DNA of 59,896 bases from DASZZV01 sp035544835 (GCA_035544835.1 DASZZV010000207.1:1-59896), one strand, 5' to 3'; shown: positions 22,809 to 31,714, numbered from the stretch's first letter. Made by a program: numbers and translations. The notes: generated from the letters alone by a model not told the origin.

Positions 22809-23297
22809 GTGGATTTCTACTCGACCGTCCTGCGCGAGCTGAGCGACCGGAACATTCGCTTCATTGTTGTCGGCGGGGTCGCCACAGTTCTCCATGGCTA
22901 TGCGCGGCTGACCGTGGATCTCGACCTGGTCGTCGATTTTGCTGGCGAGCATCTGCGAGACGCTCTGGTGGCCCTGACGGCGCTCGGTTTCAAACCGCGC
23001 GTCCCTGTGAACGCGTTGGATTTTGCCGACCCTGCCATACGCCGGGGATGGATCGAGCAGAAAGGCATGATGGTCTTCTCGATGTGGCGAGATGACGAGG
23101 GACTTCCGCTGGTCGTCGATCTTTTTGCCGAAGAGCCTTTTCCTTTTGACGAGATGTTCGACAGGGGCCGAGTGGTATCTGTTGGCGGGCGAGAGATTCG
23201 CATCGCTTCAAGAAAAGACCTGATCACGATGAAACAGAAAGCGGGACGGCCGAAAGATCTCATCGACATCGCGCAATTGGAGCAACTCGATGACTGA
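22809..23297 (+). CDS. Nucleotidyltransferase-fold protein (MNT/AbiEii-like)
   Basis: 162 residues from GTG 22809. The nucleotidyltransferase signature is intact: FIVVGGVATVLHGYARLTVD followed by LDLVVDF, giving GG-x(13)-DxD, plus a third acidic strand at LPLVVDLFAEEP and a C-terminal RKDLITMKQKAGRPKDLIDI. This plan is found in MNT/AbiEii-type toxin-antitoxin proteins that transfer nucleotides or act as antitoxins. The next small gene overlaps it by 8 bases. The first 30 bases are duplicated at 22072-22103. Confidence 0.75.
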   Translation: MDFYSTVLRELSDRNIRFIVVGGVATVLHGYARLTVDLDLVVDFAGEHLRDALVALTALGFKPRVPVNALDFADPAIRRGWIEQKGMMVFSMWRDDEGLPLVVDLFAEEPFPFDEMFDRGRVVSVGGREIRIASRKDLITMKQKAGRPKDLIDIAQLEQLDD

Positions 23298-23508
23298 GGA
23301 CTGGAGCAGCGGCTGGAGCGACGCCGAGCATCACATCCTCCTGCTCGGTGCGTCGCTGAGCCCTTCGGCGCGTTTCGAGCTTCTGCAGCAGATGCAGGAG
23401 TTCGCCTGCAATGCAGGAGCCTTCCAGCGGGAGATCCAGGCCCGTCTGCTGGCCTCCGATCAGCTCTGGGAAAACAATTCAGAGCCGCCCGAGAAGCGGA
23501 GCGCGTGA
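23290..23508 (+). CDS. Small partner of the nucleotidyltransferase
   Basis: 72 residues (MTEDWSSGWSDAEHHILLLG) overlapping the previous gene, so probably co-translated. It has a helical segment (SPSARFELLQQMQEFACNAG) and a charged end; no HEPN motif (RxxxxH) is present. The pairing suggests a toxin-antitoxin or accessory role but the family is unknown. It lies 31 bases before pyrH and could be transcribed into it. Confidence 0.55.
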   Translation: MTEDWSSGWSDAEHHILLLGASLSPSARFELLQQMQEFACNAGAFQREIQARLLASDQLWENNSEPPEKRSA

Positions 23509-23539
23509 TATAAATCGCGCCCCGGAGCGACCCGACCGA

Positions 23540-24277
23540 ATGGCTGAAGCGAGAACGCCCACCTACAAGAGAATCATGCTCAAACTCTCAGGCGAAGCCT
23601 TGATGGGAGAGCGTAAGTACGGCATCGATCCCCAGACACTGGCCGACATCGCCGACGAGTTGGTGAGCGTGCAGAAGCTCGGCGTCGAGATCGCCCTCGT
23701 GGTCGGCGGCGGCAATATCTTTCGCGGCGTCACCGCTGCGACCGACGGCATCGACCGCGCCGTTGGGGATCAGATGGGAATGCTGGCCACGGTGATCAAC
23801 TCCCTGGCCATGCAGGATGCCCTGGAACGCCGCGGTGCCATCACGAGAGTCACGACCGCGATCGCCATGCCCGGCGTCGCCGAGTCGTTCATCCGGCGAA
23901 GGGCGATCCGGCACCTCGAGAAAAAACGAATCGTCATCTGTGCCGCCGGCACGGGAAACCCCTACTTCACGACCGACTCCGCCGCCGCTCTGCGTGCCAA
24001 TGAGCTGGGCTGCGAGATTATCTTCAAGGCCACCAAAGTCGATGGCATCTACACCGCTGATCCTCATAAGGATCCCTCGGCAGTCAAGATCCCCATCGCC
24101 ACCTATCAGCAGGTGATCGAGCAACGACTCAATGTCATGGATGCTTCGGCCATCGATCTTGCCCGAGGGAACTCAATTCCCATTTACGTCTTCTCGATGA
24201 AGGAGAAGGGGAACATCTCGAGGGCGGTGCTGGGAGAGAATATCGGATCGATCGTGACCGACAGTCACCCCGCATAA
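23540..24277 (+). CDS. pyrH: UMP kinase
   Basis: 245 residues from ATG 23540 (MAEARTPTYKRIMLKLSGEA); a longer in-frame start lies inside the upstream gene. Motifs: LKLSGEALMG, VVGGGNIFRG, AIRHLEKKRIVICAAGTGNP and a UMP-binding FFTTDSAA-like YFTTDSAAALRA, then ATKVDGIYTADP. The bacterial hexameric amino-acid-kinase-fold enzyme makes UDP from UMP. frr follows 22 bases on, the standard pair. Confidence 0.96.
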   Translation: MAEARTPTYKRIMLKLSGEALMGERKYGIDPQTLADIADELVSVQKLGVEIALVVGGGNIFRGVTAATDGIDRAVGDQMGMLATVINSLAMQDALERRGAITRVTTAIAMPGVAESFIRRRAIRHLEKKRIVICAAGTGNPYFTTDSAAALRANELGCEIIFKATKVDGIYTADPHKDPSAVKIPIATYQQVIEQRLNVMDASAIDLARGNSIPIYVFSMKEKGNISRAVLGENIGSIVTDSHPA

Positions 24278-24299
24278 CAACGCAGCTGGAGGCTTTTCA

Positions 24300-24860
24300 A
24301 TGGACGTGAAGACTCTCGAAAAAGACGCGGAGCGCCGGATGCACGGGGCTCTGGAAGCGCTGCACGGCGAATTCAAATCGCTCCGAACCGGTCGCGCCAC
24401 AACCTCGATGCTGGACGGAATCGTGGTCCCTTACTACGGGACCGACACGCCCCTGGCGCAGGTTGCCAGTCTCTCGGTGCCAGAAGCTTCTCTGATTCTG
24501 GCTACGCCATGGGACAAGACCCTCATCCCGGCCATCGAGAAGGCCATTCGAAGTGCCGAGCTCGGACTCAATCCCGCCAACGACGGTAAGGTCATCAGAA
24601 TCCCGATCCCGCCCCTCACCGAGGAGCGCCGCAAGGAGCTCGTCAAGAAGGCCCACGCCATGTCCGAGGAATCTCGAACGGCCATCCGTCAGGTCCGGCG
24701 TGACGTCAACGACAAGCTGAAGAAGATCGAGAAGGAACATCTCATCTCCCAGGACGAGGAGAAGCGCGGCCTCGATGAGATTCAGAAGATGACCGATAAG
24801 TTCATCAACGAAGTGAATGCCGTGTTGGCGCACAAAGAAGCCGAAGTGATGGAAGTTTGA
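24300..24860 (+). CDS. frr: Ribosome recycling factor
   Basis: 186 residues, the usual length. The family blocks are LHGEFKSLRTGRATTSMLDG, PYYGTDTPLAQVASLSVPEA, LNPANDGKVIRIPIPPLTEE and RRKELVKKAH, with a C-terminal DEIQKMTDKFINEV. RRF splits post-termination 70S ribosomes together with EF-G. CTGGAGG stands about 8 bases ahead of the ATG. The transcript probably continues through the following repeat into ispD. Confidence 0.97.
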   Translation: MDVKTLEKDAERRMHGALEALHGEFKSLRTGRATTSMLDGIVVPYYGTDTPLAQVASLSVPEASLILATPWDKTLIPAIEKAIRSAELGLNPANDGKVIRIPIPPLTEERRKELVKKAHAMSEESRTAIRQVRRDVNDKLKKIEKEHLISQDEEKRGLDEIQKMTDKFINEVNAVLAHKEAEVMEV

Positions 24861-24868
24861 GGTGGGTG

Positions 24869-25034
24869 GGATTTCGGATTTGGGATTTGGGATTTCGAAT
24901 TTGAAAGAAGAGGCGGAGTTCGAAGGGAATGCTCTTCGCTCAAATTCGAAAATTGGAAGCGACAGCAAACTTGGACCGAAGCAGATCGGGCTTTTTTTAA
25001 ATTCGAAATTCGAAATTCGAAATTCGAAATTTCC
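24869..25034. repeat. Heptamer-built repeat element (GGGATTT / AATTCGA type)
   Basis: The left side (24869-24904) has tandem GGATTTG-like units ending CGAATTT. The right side (24998-25034) has four or five AAATTCG units. The two are partly complementary, with about 95 bases between. The last unit abuts the ispD start codon and leaves no room for a Shine-Dalgarno. Confidence 0.75.
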
Positions 25035-25721
25035 ATGAACTGCACCGTGATCATTCCCGCTGCCGGGAGCGGAGTGCGTTTCGGCGGCGAGGTTCCCAAG
25101 CAATACCTTCCCCTTGGCGGCCGCCCTCTCATCGTCTGGACGATCGATGTCTTCTTCCGGCACCCTGCAGTCGAGAGGATCATCGTGGCCGTCTCCGGGG
25201 AGCAGCTGGCGTCGATGCAGGAGATCGTCGATCACAATCGCTGGGGCAACGTGCGTCTGGTGAATGGTGGTGAGACGCGGCAGGATTCTGTCCGCAACGC
25301 CTTGAAGCTGGCGATCAAGTTGGGAGCGGAGTTGGTGGCTATTCATGACAGCGTGCGCCCGCTGTTCGCGGCCGAGGGGCTCGACCCGCTGCTCGAGGCA
25401 GCCTCGCAGGTGGGCGCCTCTCTGCCGGCGCTGCCACTGAGCGACACCATTCATCGTGTTCATGACCAGCAGATCGTTGAGACACTTGATCGCGGCGAGC
25501 TCGTGGCGGCGCAGACACCGCAATGTTTCCGGTCGGGGTTGTTGTCGCAGTCGCTCGATCGGGCCGCGGCCGAGAGCTTTTCGGGCACGGACGAAGCTGG
25601 CGTCTTCGCCCATTATGGTTTTCCCGTACGCGTTCTTCCTGGTGATCCGGGCAACATCAAGGTGACGCGCCCTGAGGACTGGAAGCTCGCCGAAGCACTG
25701 CTGGCCGGGAGAGATGCATGA
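25035..25721 (+). CDS. ispD: 2-C-methyl-D-erythritol 4-phosphate cytidylyltransferase
   Basis: 228 residues (MNCTVIIPAAGSGVRFGGEV). It has the CTP-binding AAGSGVRFGGEVPKQYLPLG, VNGGETRQDSVRNAL, IHDSVRPLF and a late VKVTRPEDWKLAEAL-like ending (IKVTRPEDWKLAEAL). It couples MEP to CTP in the non-mevalonate isoprenoid pathway. No ribosome site is visible because the AATTCGA repeat runs to the start codon. ispF overlaps its stop (ATGA). Confidence 0.95.
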   Translation: MNCTVIIPAAGSGVRFGGEVPKQYLPLGGRPLIVWTIDVFFRHPAVERIIVAVSGEQLASMQEIVDHNRWGNVRLVNGGETRQDSVRNALKLAIKLGAELVAIHDSVRPLFAAEGLDPLLEAASQVGASLPALPLSDTIHRVHDQQIVETLDRGELVAAQTPQCFRSGLLSQSLDRAAAESFSGTDEAGVFAHYGFPVRVLPGDPGNIKVTRPEDWKLAEALLAGRDA

Positions 25722-26206
25722 GTTTTCGCATTGGTCAAGGAGTCGACGTTCATCCGTTTGCCGAAGAGCGGCCGCTGATTCTCGGCGGCGTGCGCATTTC
25801 CGATCGCGGTGGTCTGGCCGGACACTCCGACGCCGATGCCGTGCTGCATGCAGTGGTCGATGCCATTCTGGGCGCGATCGGGAAAGGCGATATCGGTGAG
25901 TATTTCCCGTCGACGGAGCCGCGATGGCGTGGCGCTGAATCCCGAATTTTCATCGACGAGGCGGTTCGGCTGGTCAACGAGGCGGGTGGAACGATCGAGA
26001 ATGTCGATATCACCATCGTCGCCGAGGCGCCGAAGCTGGCGCCGCACCGCGCCGCCATGCGACAGTCGATTGCGGCACTGCTTTCGATCGAAGTGGACCG
26101 CGTGAATGTGAAAGCAACGACGACTGAGCATCTCGGTTTTCTCGGTCGCGGTGAGGGGATCTGCGCACTGGCAGTGGCCCTCGTGCGAATTGGCCCTCTT
26201 CTTTAG
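25718..26206 (+). CDS. ispF: 2-C-methyl-D-erythritol 2,4-cyclodiphosphate synthase
   Basis: 162 residues (MSFRIGQGVDVHPFAEERPL). The metal site DVHPF and the trimer signature GLAGHSDADAVLHAVVDAIL are intact, followed by DIGEYFPSTEPRWRGAES, IENVDITIVAEAPKL and TTEHLGFLGRGEGI. It closes the cyclodiphosphate ring in the MEP pathway, two steps after IspD. It is a separate polypeptide from IspD here, although the two are fused in some phyla. Confidence 0.96.
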   Translation: MSFRIGQGVDVHPFAEERPLILGGVRISDRGGLAGHSDADAVLHAVVDAILGAIGKGDIGEYFPSTEPRWRGAESRIFIDEAVRLVNEAGGTIENVDITIVAEAPKLAPHRAAMRQSIAALLSIEVDRVNVKATTTEHLGFLGRGEGICALAVALVRIGPLL

Positions 26207-26235
26207 CGGCCGCCTTTTCCGTAGACTCGCGCTCC

Positions 26236-27747
26236 ATGACAGTTCGAGTGCGGTTCGCCCCCTCGCCTACGGGTCACCTCCATGTCGGTGGTGCCAGGAC
26301 GGCAATTTTCAACTGGCTCTTCGCCCGCCATCACGACGGTACATTCATCATTCGGGTCGAAGACACCGACGTGGCTCGTTCCACGCGCGAGTCGGAGGAG
26401 ATGGTCCTCGAGGATCTGCGCTGGCTGGGTCTGCTGTGGGACGAAGGTCCGGATGTCGGCGGCCCTCACGGCCCCTATCGTCAGTCCGAGCGCATGAAGC
26501 TGTACGCCGACTCTGCCGACGAGCTGCTGGCGAAGGGCATCGCCTATCGATGCTTCTGCGATGAGGCCACGCTGGAAGCGAAGCGCTCGGCGGCCGAAGA
26601 AGCGGGACGTCCGCCTCACTACGACCTCACCTGCTACCAGCTTCCTGCTGAAGAGATCCAACGGCACGTCGCTGCAGGAGACCTCTACGCGCTTCGATTC
26701 CATGTCCCGAAAGAGAAGGACCAGGCTGCCGGCGATGTGACCATTCACGACCTCATTCGGGGCGCGGTCACCTGGCGCGGCGACTCGCTCGGCGACTTCA
26801 TCATCCTCCGCTCCGACGGCATGCCGATCTACAACTTCTGCGTGGTCGTCGACGATCACGACATGAGGATCACGCACGTCATTCGCGCTGAAGAGCATCT
26901 GACCAACACGCATCGCCAGGTGCTGATCTACAGGGCACTGGGTTGGGAAGTTCCTCAATTCGCGCACGTCTCGCTGATCCTGGGGCAGGACCGCTCCAAG
27001 CTCTCGAAACGTCACGGCGCGACATCCGTCGCCGCCTACGCCGCGGACGGATTTCTGCCGGAGGCGATGGTCAACTACTTGACGCTGCTGGGCTGGACGC
27101 CGCCCGACGGGCAGGAGATCTTCTCCCGCGACTCCGCGGCCCGGGAGTTCTCCCTCGAGCGCGTCCATGCGGCTGCGGCTGTATTCGATCCGCAGAAATT
27201 CGCCTGGCTCAACGGACAATATATTCAGAAAACGGCCAACATCGATCTGCTCGACGCGGTTGCGCTTGGTCTGTCGGCGCCTGGCTGGTTGCGCGAGCGG
27301 TCAGCCGCGGCCGACGAGTGGATCGTCGAAGCGATCGAGCTCGTGAAGAAAGGCGCTACGCAGGTGACCGGGATCGCGCTCCAGCTGGCGTTCTTTTTCG
27401 AATGGAATGCGGCCGCAGTGGTGCGGGAGCCCGCCAACGCTGAGGTGCTGGCCGATCCGGGAGCTCTAGGCCTGATTCAGGCTCTTGCCGAGGATCTGGC
27501 CGCCAACGGCGCACCGCGTGATTCTGACCAGTATCACGCGCTTGCCGACCGGCTGAAGCAGACCACAGGCCGTAAAGGCAAAGGGCTCTTCATGCCGATT
27601 CGGATCGCGACGATGGGGAGCACGCACGGGCCGGAACTGCAGCGCGCTCTTCCGCTGATGGAGCGCGGAAGCGAGATTCCCGAATTCAAAATTGTCGCTC
27701 CGCTGGAGAGGACACGCCAGATGCTCGCCGAGGCTTCGAGATCGTGA
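26236..27747 (+). CDS. gltX: Glutamyl-tRNA synthetase
   Basis: 503 residues. Class I signature motifs are present: HIGH as PSPTGHLHVGGAR and KMSKS as DRSKLSKRHGA. Further blocks are IFNWLFARHHDGTFIIRVED-TD, DGMPIYNFCVVVDDHDM and the helical anticodon-binding C-terminus. No GluQ or second GltX is visible to say whether it is discriminating. It is 29 bases downstream of ispF, and its stop overlaps pyrD, so it is part of the same operon. Confidence 0.96.
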   Translation: MTVRVRFAPSPTGHLHVGGARTAIFNWLFARHHDGTFIIRVEDTDVARSTRESEEMVLEDLRWLGLLWDEGPDVGGPHGPYRQSERMKLYADSADELLAKGIAYRCFCDEATLEAKRSAAEEAGRPPHYDLTCYQLPAEEIQRHVAAGDLYALRFHVPKEKDQAAGDVTIHDLIRGAVTWRGDSLGDFIILRSDGMPIYNFCVVVDDHDMRITHVIRAEEHLTNTHRQVLIYRALGWEVPQFAHVSLILGQDRSKLSKRHGATSVAAYAADGFLPEAMVNYLTLLGWTPPDGQEIFSRDSAAREFSLERVHAAAAVFDPQKFAWLNGQYIQKTANIDLLDAVALGLSAPGWLRERSAAADEWIVEAIELVKKGATQVTGIALQLAFFFEWNAAAVVREPANAEVLADPGALGLIQALAEDLAANGAPRDSDQYHALADRLKQTTGRKGKGLFMPIRIATMGSTHGPELQRALPLMERGSEIPEFKIVAPLERTRQMLAEASRS

Positions 27748-28838
27748 AGCAGCAGGCCGGCTCGCTGGCCGGATGGGCTATCGACGCAGCGTATGGCATC
27801 CTCAAACCGCTGCTGTTTCGTCTTGACGCCGAGAATGCTCACGAGTTGCTGGCGGCGCAGATCGAGAGATGGCAGAGCACCCCGCCTTTTCTTCGAGCCT
27901 TGCGCGCAGTTTGTGGAGGGCCTGAGCGTGGAACCGAGGTGCTCGGACTTCATTTTCGAAATCCTCTCGGCATCGCGGCCGGTTTCGACAAGAACGGTCG
28001 GATGATCGCCTTTCTCGCAGAGCTCGGCTTTGGCTTCGTCGAGGTCGGCACCGTCACCCTTCGGCCCCAGCCCGGCAATCCCCGTCCACGCATGTTTCGT
28101 TTTCCGGAGGCGGGCGCGCTCGTGAATCGACTCGGATTCAACAATGAGGGCGCCGCTGCTCTCGTTCGCCGTGTGGAGAGCTACAAGGCGGGGTCGGCTG
28201 ATCCCGTTCCAGTCTTCGTCAACATCGGGAAGAACGCTACCGTGCCGATCGAGGAGGCGAGCTCCGATTACCTTGCCTGCTATGAGGTCGTCGGGCCGGT
28301 TGCCGACGCGATCGTGGTCAACGTGTCGTCGCCGAATACGGCATCGCTGCGCGATCTTCAGACAGCGGCACATTTGACGAAAATCCTCGACGTGCTGAGA
28401 TCGGCCCGTTCCCGCCGCGGCTTCAATCACCCCATCATTCTGAAGATCGCACCGGATCTAACCGATGAGCAGCTCGCGGCAATTGTCGAGGTGTCCCTGT
28501 CAGCCGCTGATGCCATTACCGCCACGAACACAACGATTGACAGGACCTCTCTACCGGAGGCGTCAGGCCTGCAGGGCGGACTCTCGGGAAGGCCGCTTCG
28601 CGAACGCGCCACCGGTATGATGCGCCGGCTCCGCCAGTTGGCCGGGCCGGACTACCCGTTGATCGGCGTCGGCGGGATTTTCGATGCTGCAGACGCGCGT
28701 GAGAGGATTGCCGCCGGCGCGAACCTCATTGAGGCTTACACCGGATTCATCTATCAGGGCCCGATGTTCGCGTCCCGAATCGTCGACGGTCTCGAACCGA
28801 AACGCCCTCACATGAAAAAAGAGCGAGACTACGCATGA
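27744..28838 (+). CDS. pyrD: Dihydroorotate dehydrogenase (quinone), class 2
   Basis: 364 residues from GTG overlapping the gltX stop. The N-terminal helical extension (residues 1-45) that docks class 2 enzymes on the inner membrane is present. Then LGLHFRNPLGIAAGFDKNGR, EVGTVTLRPQPGNPRPRMFR, NRLGFNNEGA, the catalytic-Ser region VVNVSSPNTASLRDLQ and FMN-binding IGVGGIFDAADARE. It oxidises dihydroorotate and passes electrons to quinone, linking pyrimidine synthesis to respiration. Confidence 0.95.
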   Translation: MKQQAGSLAGWAIDAAYGILKPLLFRLDAENAHELLAAQIERWQSTPPFLRALRAVCGGPERGTEVLGLHFRNPLGIAAGFDKNGRMIAFLAELGFGFVEVGTVTLRPQPGNPRPRMFRFPEAGALVNRLGFNNEGAAALVRRVESYKAGSADPVPVFVNIGKNATVPIEEASSDYLACYEVVGPVADAIVVNVSSPNTASLRDLQTAAHLTKILDVLRSARSRRGFNHPIILKIAPDLTDEQLAAIVEVSLSAADAITATNTTIDRTSLPEASGLQGGLSGRPLRERATGMMRRLRQLAGPDYPLIGVGGIFDAADARERIAAGANLIEAYTGFIYQGPMFASRIVDGLEPKRPHMKKERDYA

Positions 28839-29548
28839 TTATCTTTGGAGCAAATCCGGTCACGGAAGCGATTCGATCCCGCGCCGACCGCATTCGATAC
28901 ATCGCCGTCGCGAAATCCCTCGGCGGAAAGCTGCAGCGCCTGGTCGAGGAGGCCCGTGAAGCTGGGGTGGCCATTCGCTTTCTCGACACTCCGCAACTCG
29001 ACCGGATGACGAACAAGCAGGTTCACAACGGAGTCGCGGCCGACATCGCCGAAGCGGCGCTGCGCGATCTGCAGGCAATCATCGCCGACGGAGGTGAGGA
29101 GCCGGTCGTCTTCATCCTCGACGGAATTCAGGATCCTCAAAACCTTGGCGCGATCATCCGGGTGGCCGATTGCTTTGGTGTGACAGCCGTGGTCGTTCCG
29201 GAACATGACAGCGCCAGTGTCACCGGCGCCGCGGTCAAGGCCTCGGCGGGAGCGACAGAGTGGGTTCCCGTTTGCCAGGTGACGAATCTGTCGAGGACTA
29301 TCGAGGAGTTGAAGGCAGACGGTTTCTGGATCTACGGAGCGGAAGCCGCGGGCGATCCGGTGTCGGACGTCGATTTTCGCGGCAAGGTAGTGATCGTGCT
29401 GGGCAGCGAGGGCAAAGGCATTCGCCGGAATGTGCTGGAGCACTGCGATCGCCGCATCGCCATCCCGATGAAAGGTCATGTCGATTCACTCAACGTGGCT
29501 GCTGCGGCGGCTGTGATTGCCTACGAGGTTCAGCGCCAGAGGCGATGA
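28835..29548 (+). CDS. rlmB: 23S rRNA (guanosine-2'-O-)-methyltransferase, SpoU family
   Basis: 237 residues (MIIFGANPVTEAIRSRADRI). A short N-terminal substrate-binding domain is followed by the SPOUT knot: FILDGIQDPQNLGAIIRVAD (motif 1), VIVLGSEGKGIRRNVLEHCD (motif 2) and IPMKGHVDSLNVAAAAAV (motif 3). RlmB methylates G2251 in the P-loop of 23S rRNA; close relatives (TrmH-like) modify tRNA. Start and stop overlap both neighbours by 4 bases. Confidence 0.92.
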   Translation: MIIFGANPVTEAIRSRADRIRYIAVAKSLGGKLQRLVEEAREAGVAIRFLDTPQLDRMTNKQVHNGVAADIAEAALRDLQAIIADGGEEPVVFILDGIQDPQNLGAIIRVADCFGVTAVVVPEHDSASVTGAAVKASAGATEWVPVCQVTNLSRTIEELKADGFWIYGAEAAGDPVSDVDFRGKVVIVLGSEGKGIRRNVLEHCDRRIAIPMKGHVDSLNVAAAAAVIAYEVQRQRR

Positions 29549-31533
29549 TCGAGATTCTTCTCGCGGCGTTCGTTCCTTGCGCCTTGGCAGGTTTTCTTGC
29601 CGTTGCGGCGCGTGACGTCGACCTCCGCAGGGCAACCCTGTTCTGGTTCATCCCTCTGACTCTTCTCTGGTTCTCCCCCTGCTGGCTCACGGGTTCTTCC
29701 CCGGCAGCATTCGATTACCTCGCGCAGGATTTGTATCCCTGGAAGGCGCTCGTACAAAACGGCTTCAGAGCCGGAAATGCTCTTCTCAGCGATCCGCCGC
29801 TGCAGTTCATCCCCTGGCGCGAAGTCGCCCGCATTTCGATCCTGCACGGTGAAATGCCGTATCTGAATCCCTTTGCAGGTGCTGGATCGATCTTGTGGGC
29901 GAACCCTCAGGCGGCGGTGCTGTTTCCTTTGACGCTCCTTGGGCTGCCCTTCTCATCATTCGCCTGGCCGCTGTTTTCAGCGACGGCAAAAGTGCTTTGC
30001 GGTCTCATGGCCTCCTATCTGTTTCTCAGGAGTGAGTCACTCTCCCAGCACGCGGCGATCTTTGGCGCGATCAGCTACGGCTTCTGTGCTTTCACAATCG
30101 CTTTTCTACTTTTTCCGCACACGAACGTCACGGTGCTGTTGCCGCTCCTTCTGTGGGGCATTGTCCAGAGCCGGCGAAGCTGGCGAGGAGCGGCGGCGTT
30201 CGCCGTGATCCTCTTTGTCATGCTCATCGGCGGACATCCCGAATCGGTGGTTCACATCGCGCTTCTGGCAATCCCGTTCGCAGTGGCGAGGGCGTGGGGA
30301 GATCGAGCGGCCTTACGGCGAATCTTTGCCGGCGGTCTGGTCGGATGCGCTCTGGCCGGGCCTGCTCTGATCCCATTCGCGGCCACGCTTCGGACCGGAG
30401 AGCGCCTGGAACGAATCGAGCGGCAGCGCGATCTGGCTGCACCGCCCCATCTGACCGTGGCGAATCTCGCCGGGTTCATCGCTCCCGCTCTTCTGTCGGA
30501 TCGAAGGTCACCGGACGCGGAAGAGAATTTCAATGAGGTGGCAACCCAGTATGTGGGCGTCATTGCGTTCATTCTGGCTATCGTCGCCATCGTGCGGGAG
30601 GCGCGCCGGCTTCGATTCTGGTGGGTGTCGTTTCTCTGTCTGCTGCCGCTCGCCTTCCGCTCTCCCCTTCTCGACTCGATTCCACTCGTCAATCTCGTTA
30701 TGAATGGCCGTATCCGGGTCATTCTCGGGTTCATCGTCGCCGTTCTCGCGGCGCAAGGCTTCGATGCCGTCATCAGGAAACGGGTGTGGCGGCTTGCGCT
30801 GCCGCTTCTGGCATTCGCCGATCTCGCTTTGCTGCTGGTGGCCTACAACACGCCGGTCGCGCCTGAGTTTTACTACGCTGCCACACCCGGATTGCGCTTT
30901 CTTGCCTCCCAGCCGGGACCGCTTCGATTCTGTGGGGTCGGTGGGGTCCTTCTCCCCAACACCGGCGCGATGTGGCGTCTGGAAGATGTTGGCGTGCACG
31001 ACCCGGTTGCGTTCGAGCAGTATCTGCAACTCCTCGAGAGGGGAGGTTACGATCGGCGCTTCTACTTCAACCTCTTTCATCGCATTCCGCCTCGGCCCCT
31101 TCTCGACCTGTTGGACGTCCGCTACGTGGTCGCACCGCCCGGTTACCGGTCGTCGGCGCTGCCGCTGGTCTACCGAGGTTCGGACGTGTCGATCTATTTC
31201 AACCGCGATGCCTCGGCAATTCACGCGACGAGCTCGCTGACTTTCGCGAAGAGGAGGATCGGGACCAATCACCTGTCGATCGCGGTGAAGAGTGTGTCGG
31301 CGGGGGAGATGTGGATCTCGCAGGCCGGGCTTCCGGGGTGGAGCCTCCTCAAAGACGGTCGTCATTGGCCGCTCACAGCGTCGCCGCTTCTGCGATGGAG
31401 GGTTCCTCCAGGCCCGAGCACCTTCGAGCTCAGTTACCTGCCTCCGGGATTGTCAGCGGGCTGCTGGCTGTTTGCCCTTGCTGGCGCCGCACTCCTGCTG
31501 ATGCTCGTTCGGCCCTCTTCGCAATCGGAATAA
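29545..31533 (+). CDS. YfhO-family membrane protein (second paralogue)
   Basis: 662 residues from ATG 29545, overlapping the rlmB stop; a longer frame from 29260 lies inside rlmB. It has about 12 membrane helices, the loop DLYPWKALVQNGFRAGNALL, WREVARISILHGEMPYLNPF-AGAGS and GGHPESVVHIAL, then a C-terminal beta domain with VRYVVAPPGYRSS and a final helix. It shares family motifs with 7157-9484 but is shorter. A role in transferring sugars to a surface polymer is known only for distant relatives. Being last in a housekeeping operon is unusual. Confidence 0.8.
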   Translation: MIEILLAAFVPCALAGFLAVAARDVDLRRATLFWFIPLTLLWFSPCWLTGSSPAAFDYLAQDLYPWKALVQNGFRAGNALLSDPPLQFIPWREVARISILHGEMPYLNPFAGAGSILWANPQAAVLFPLTLLGLPFSSFAWPLFSATAKVLCGLMASYLFLRSESLSQHAAIFGAISYGFCAFTIAFLLFPHTNVTVLLPLLLWGIVQSRRSWRGAAAFAVILFVMLIGGHPESVVHIALLAIPFAVARAWGDRAALRRIFAGGLVGCALAGPALIPFAATLRTGERLERIERQRDLAAPPHLTVANLAGFIAPALLSDRRSPDAEENFNEVATQYVGVIAFILAIVAIVREARRLRFWWVSFLCLLPLAFRSPLLDSIPLVNLVMNGRIRVILGFIVAVLAAQGFDAVIRKRVWRLALPLLAFADLALLLVAYNTPVAPEFYYAATPGLRFLASQPGPLRFCGVGGVLLPNTGAMWRLEDVGVHDPVAFEQYLQLLERGGYDRRFYFNLFHRIPPRPLLDLLDVRYVVAPPGYRSSALPLVYRGSDVSIYFNRDASAIHATSSLTFAKRRIGTNHLSIAVKSVSAGEMWISQAGLPGWSLLKDGRHWPLTASPLLRWRVPPGPSTFELSYLPPGLSAGCWLFALAGAALLLMLVRPSSQSE

Positions 31534-31541
31534 GTTGCCGC

Positions 31542-31570
31542 TTGCGCCCCGTTAGCCTCTCTGCTATAAG
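31542..31570 (+). promoter_or_regulatory. Promoter of the tRNA-rpmG-secE-nusG unit
   Basis: TTGCGC (31542-31547), a 17-base spacer and TATAAG (31565-31570), about 70 bases before the first tRNA. GC-rich CCGCGTCTC follows the -10, as in stringently controlled stable-RNA promoters. Confidence 0.45.
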
Positions 31571-31636
31571 GCACAGTTCTCCGCGTCTCTCCGGCAGAGA
31601 GTGGAGGTCTGTCTCTTTTTTTCTTTGAATAAGTAA

Positions 31637-31711
31637 GCTGGCGTAGCTCAGTGGTAGAGCAGCTGATTTGTAATCAGCAGGTCGCGGGTTCGATCCCCAT
31701 CGCCAGCTCCA
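31637..31711 (+). tRNA. tRNA-Thr (TGT)
   Basis: Acceptor GCTGGCG pairs with CGCCAGC; anticodon stem GCTGA/TCAGC encloses TTTGTAA, giving anticodon TGT. The T arm is CGGGTTCGATCCC-like, and CCA is encoded. Confidence 0.95.
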
Positions 31712-31714
31712 GAA

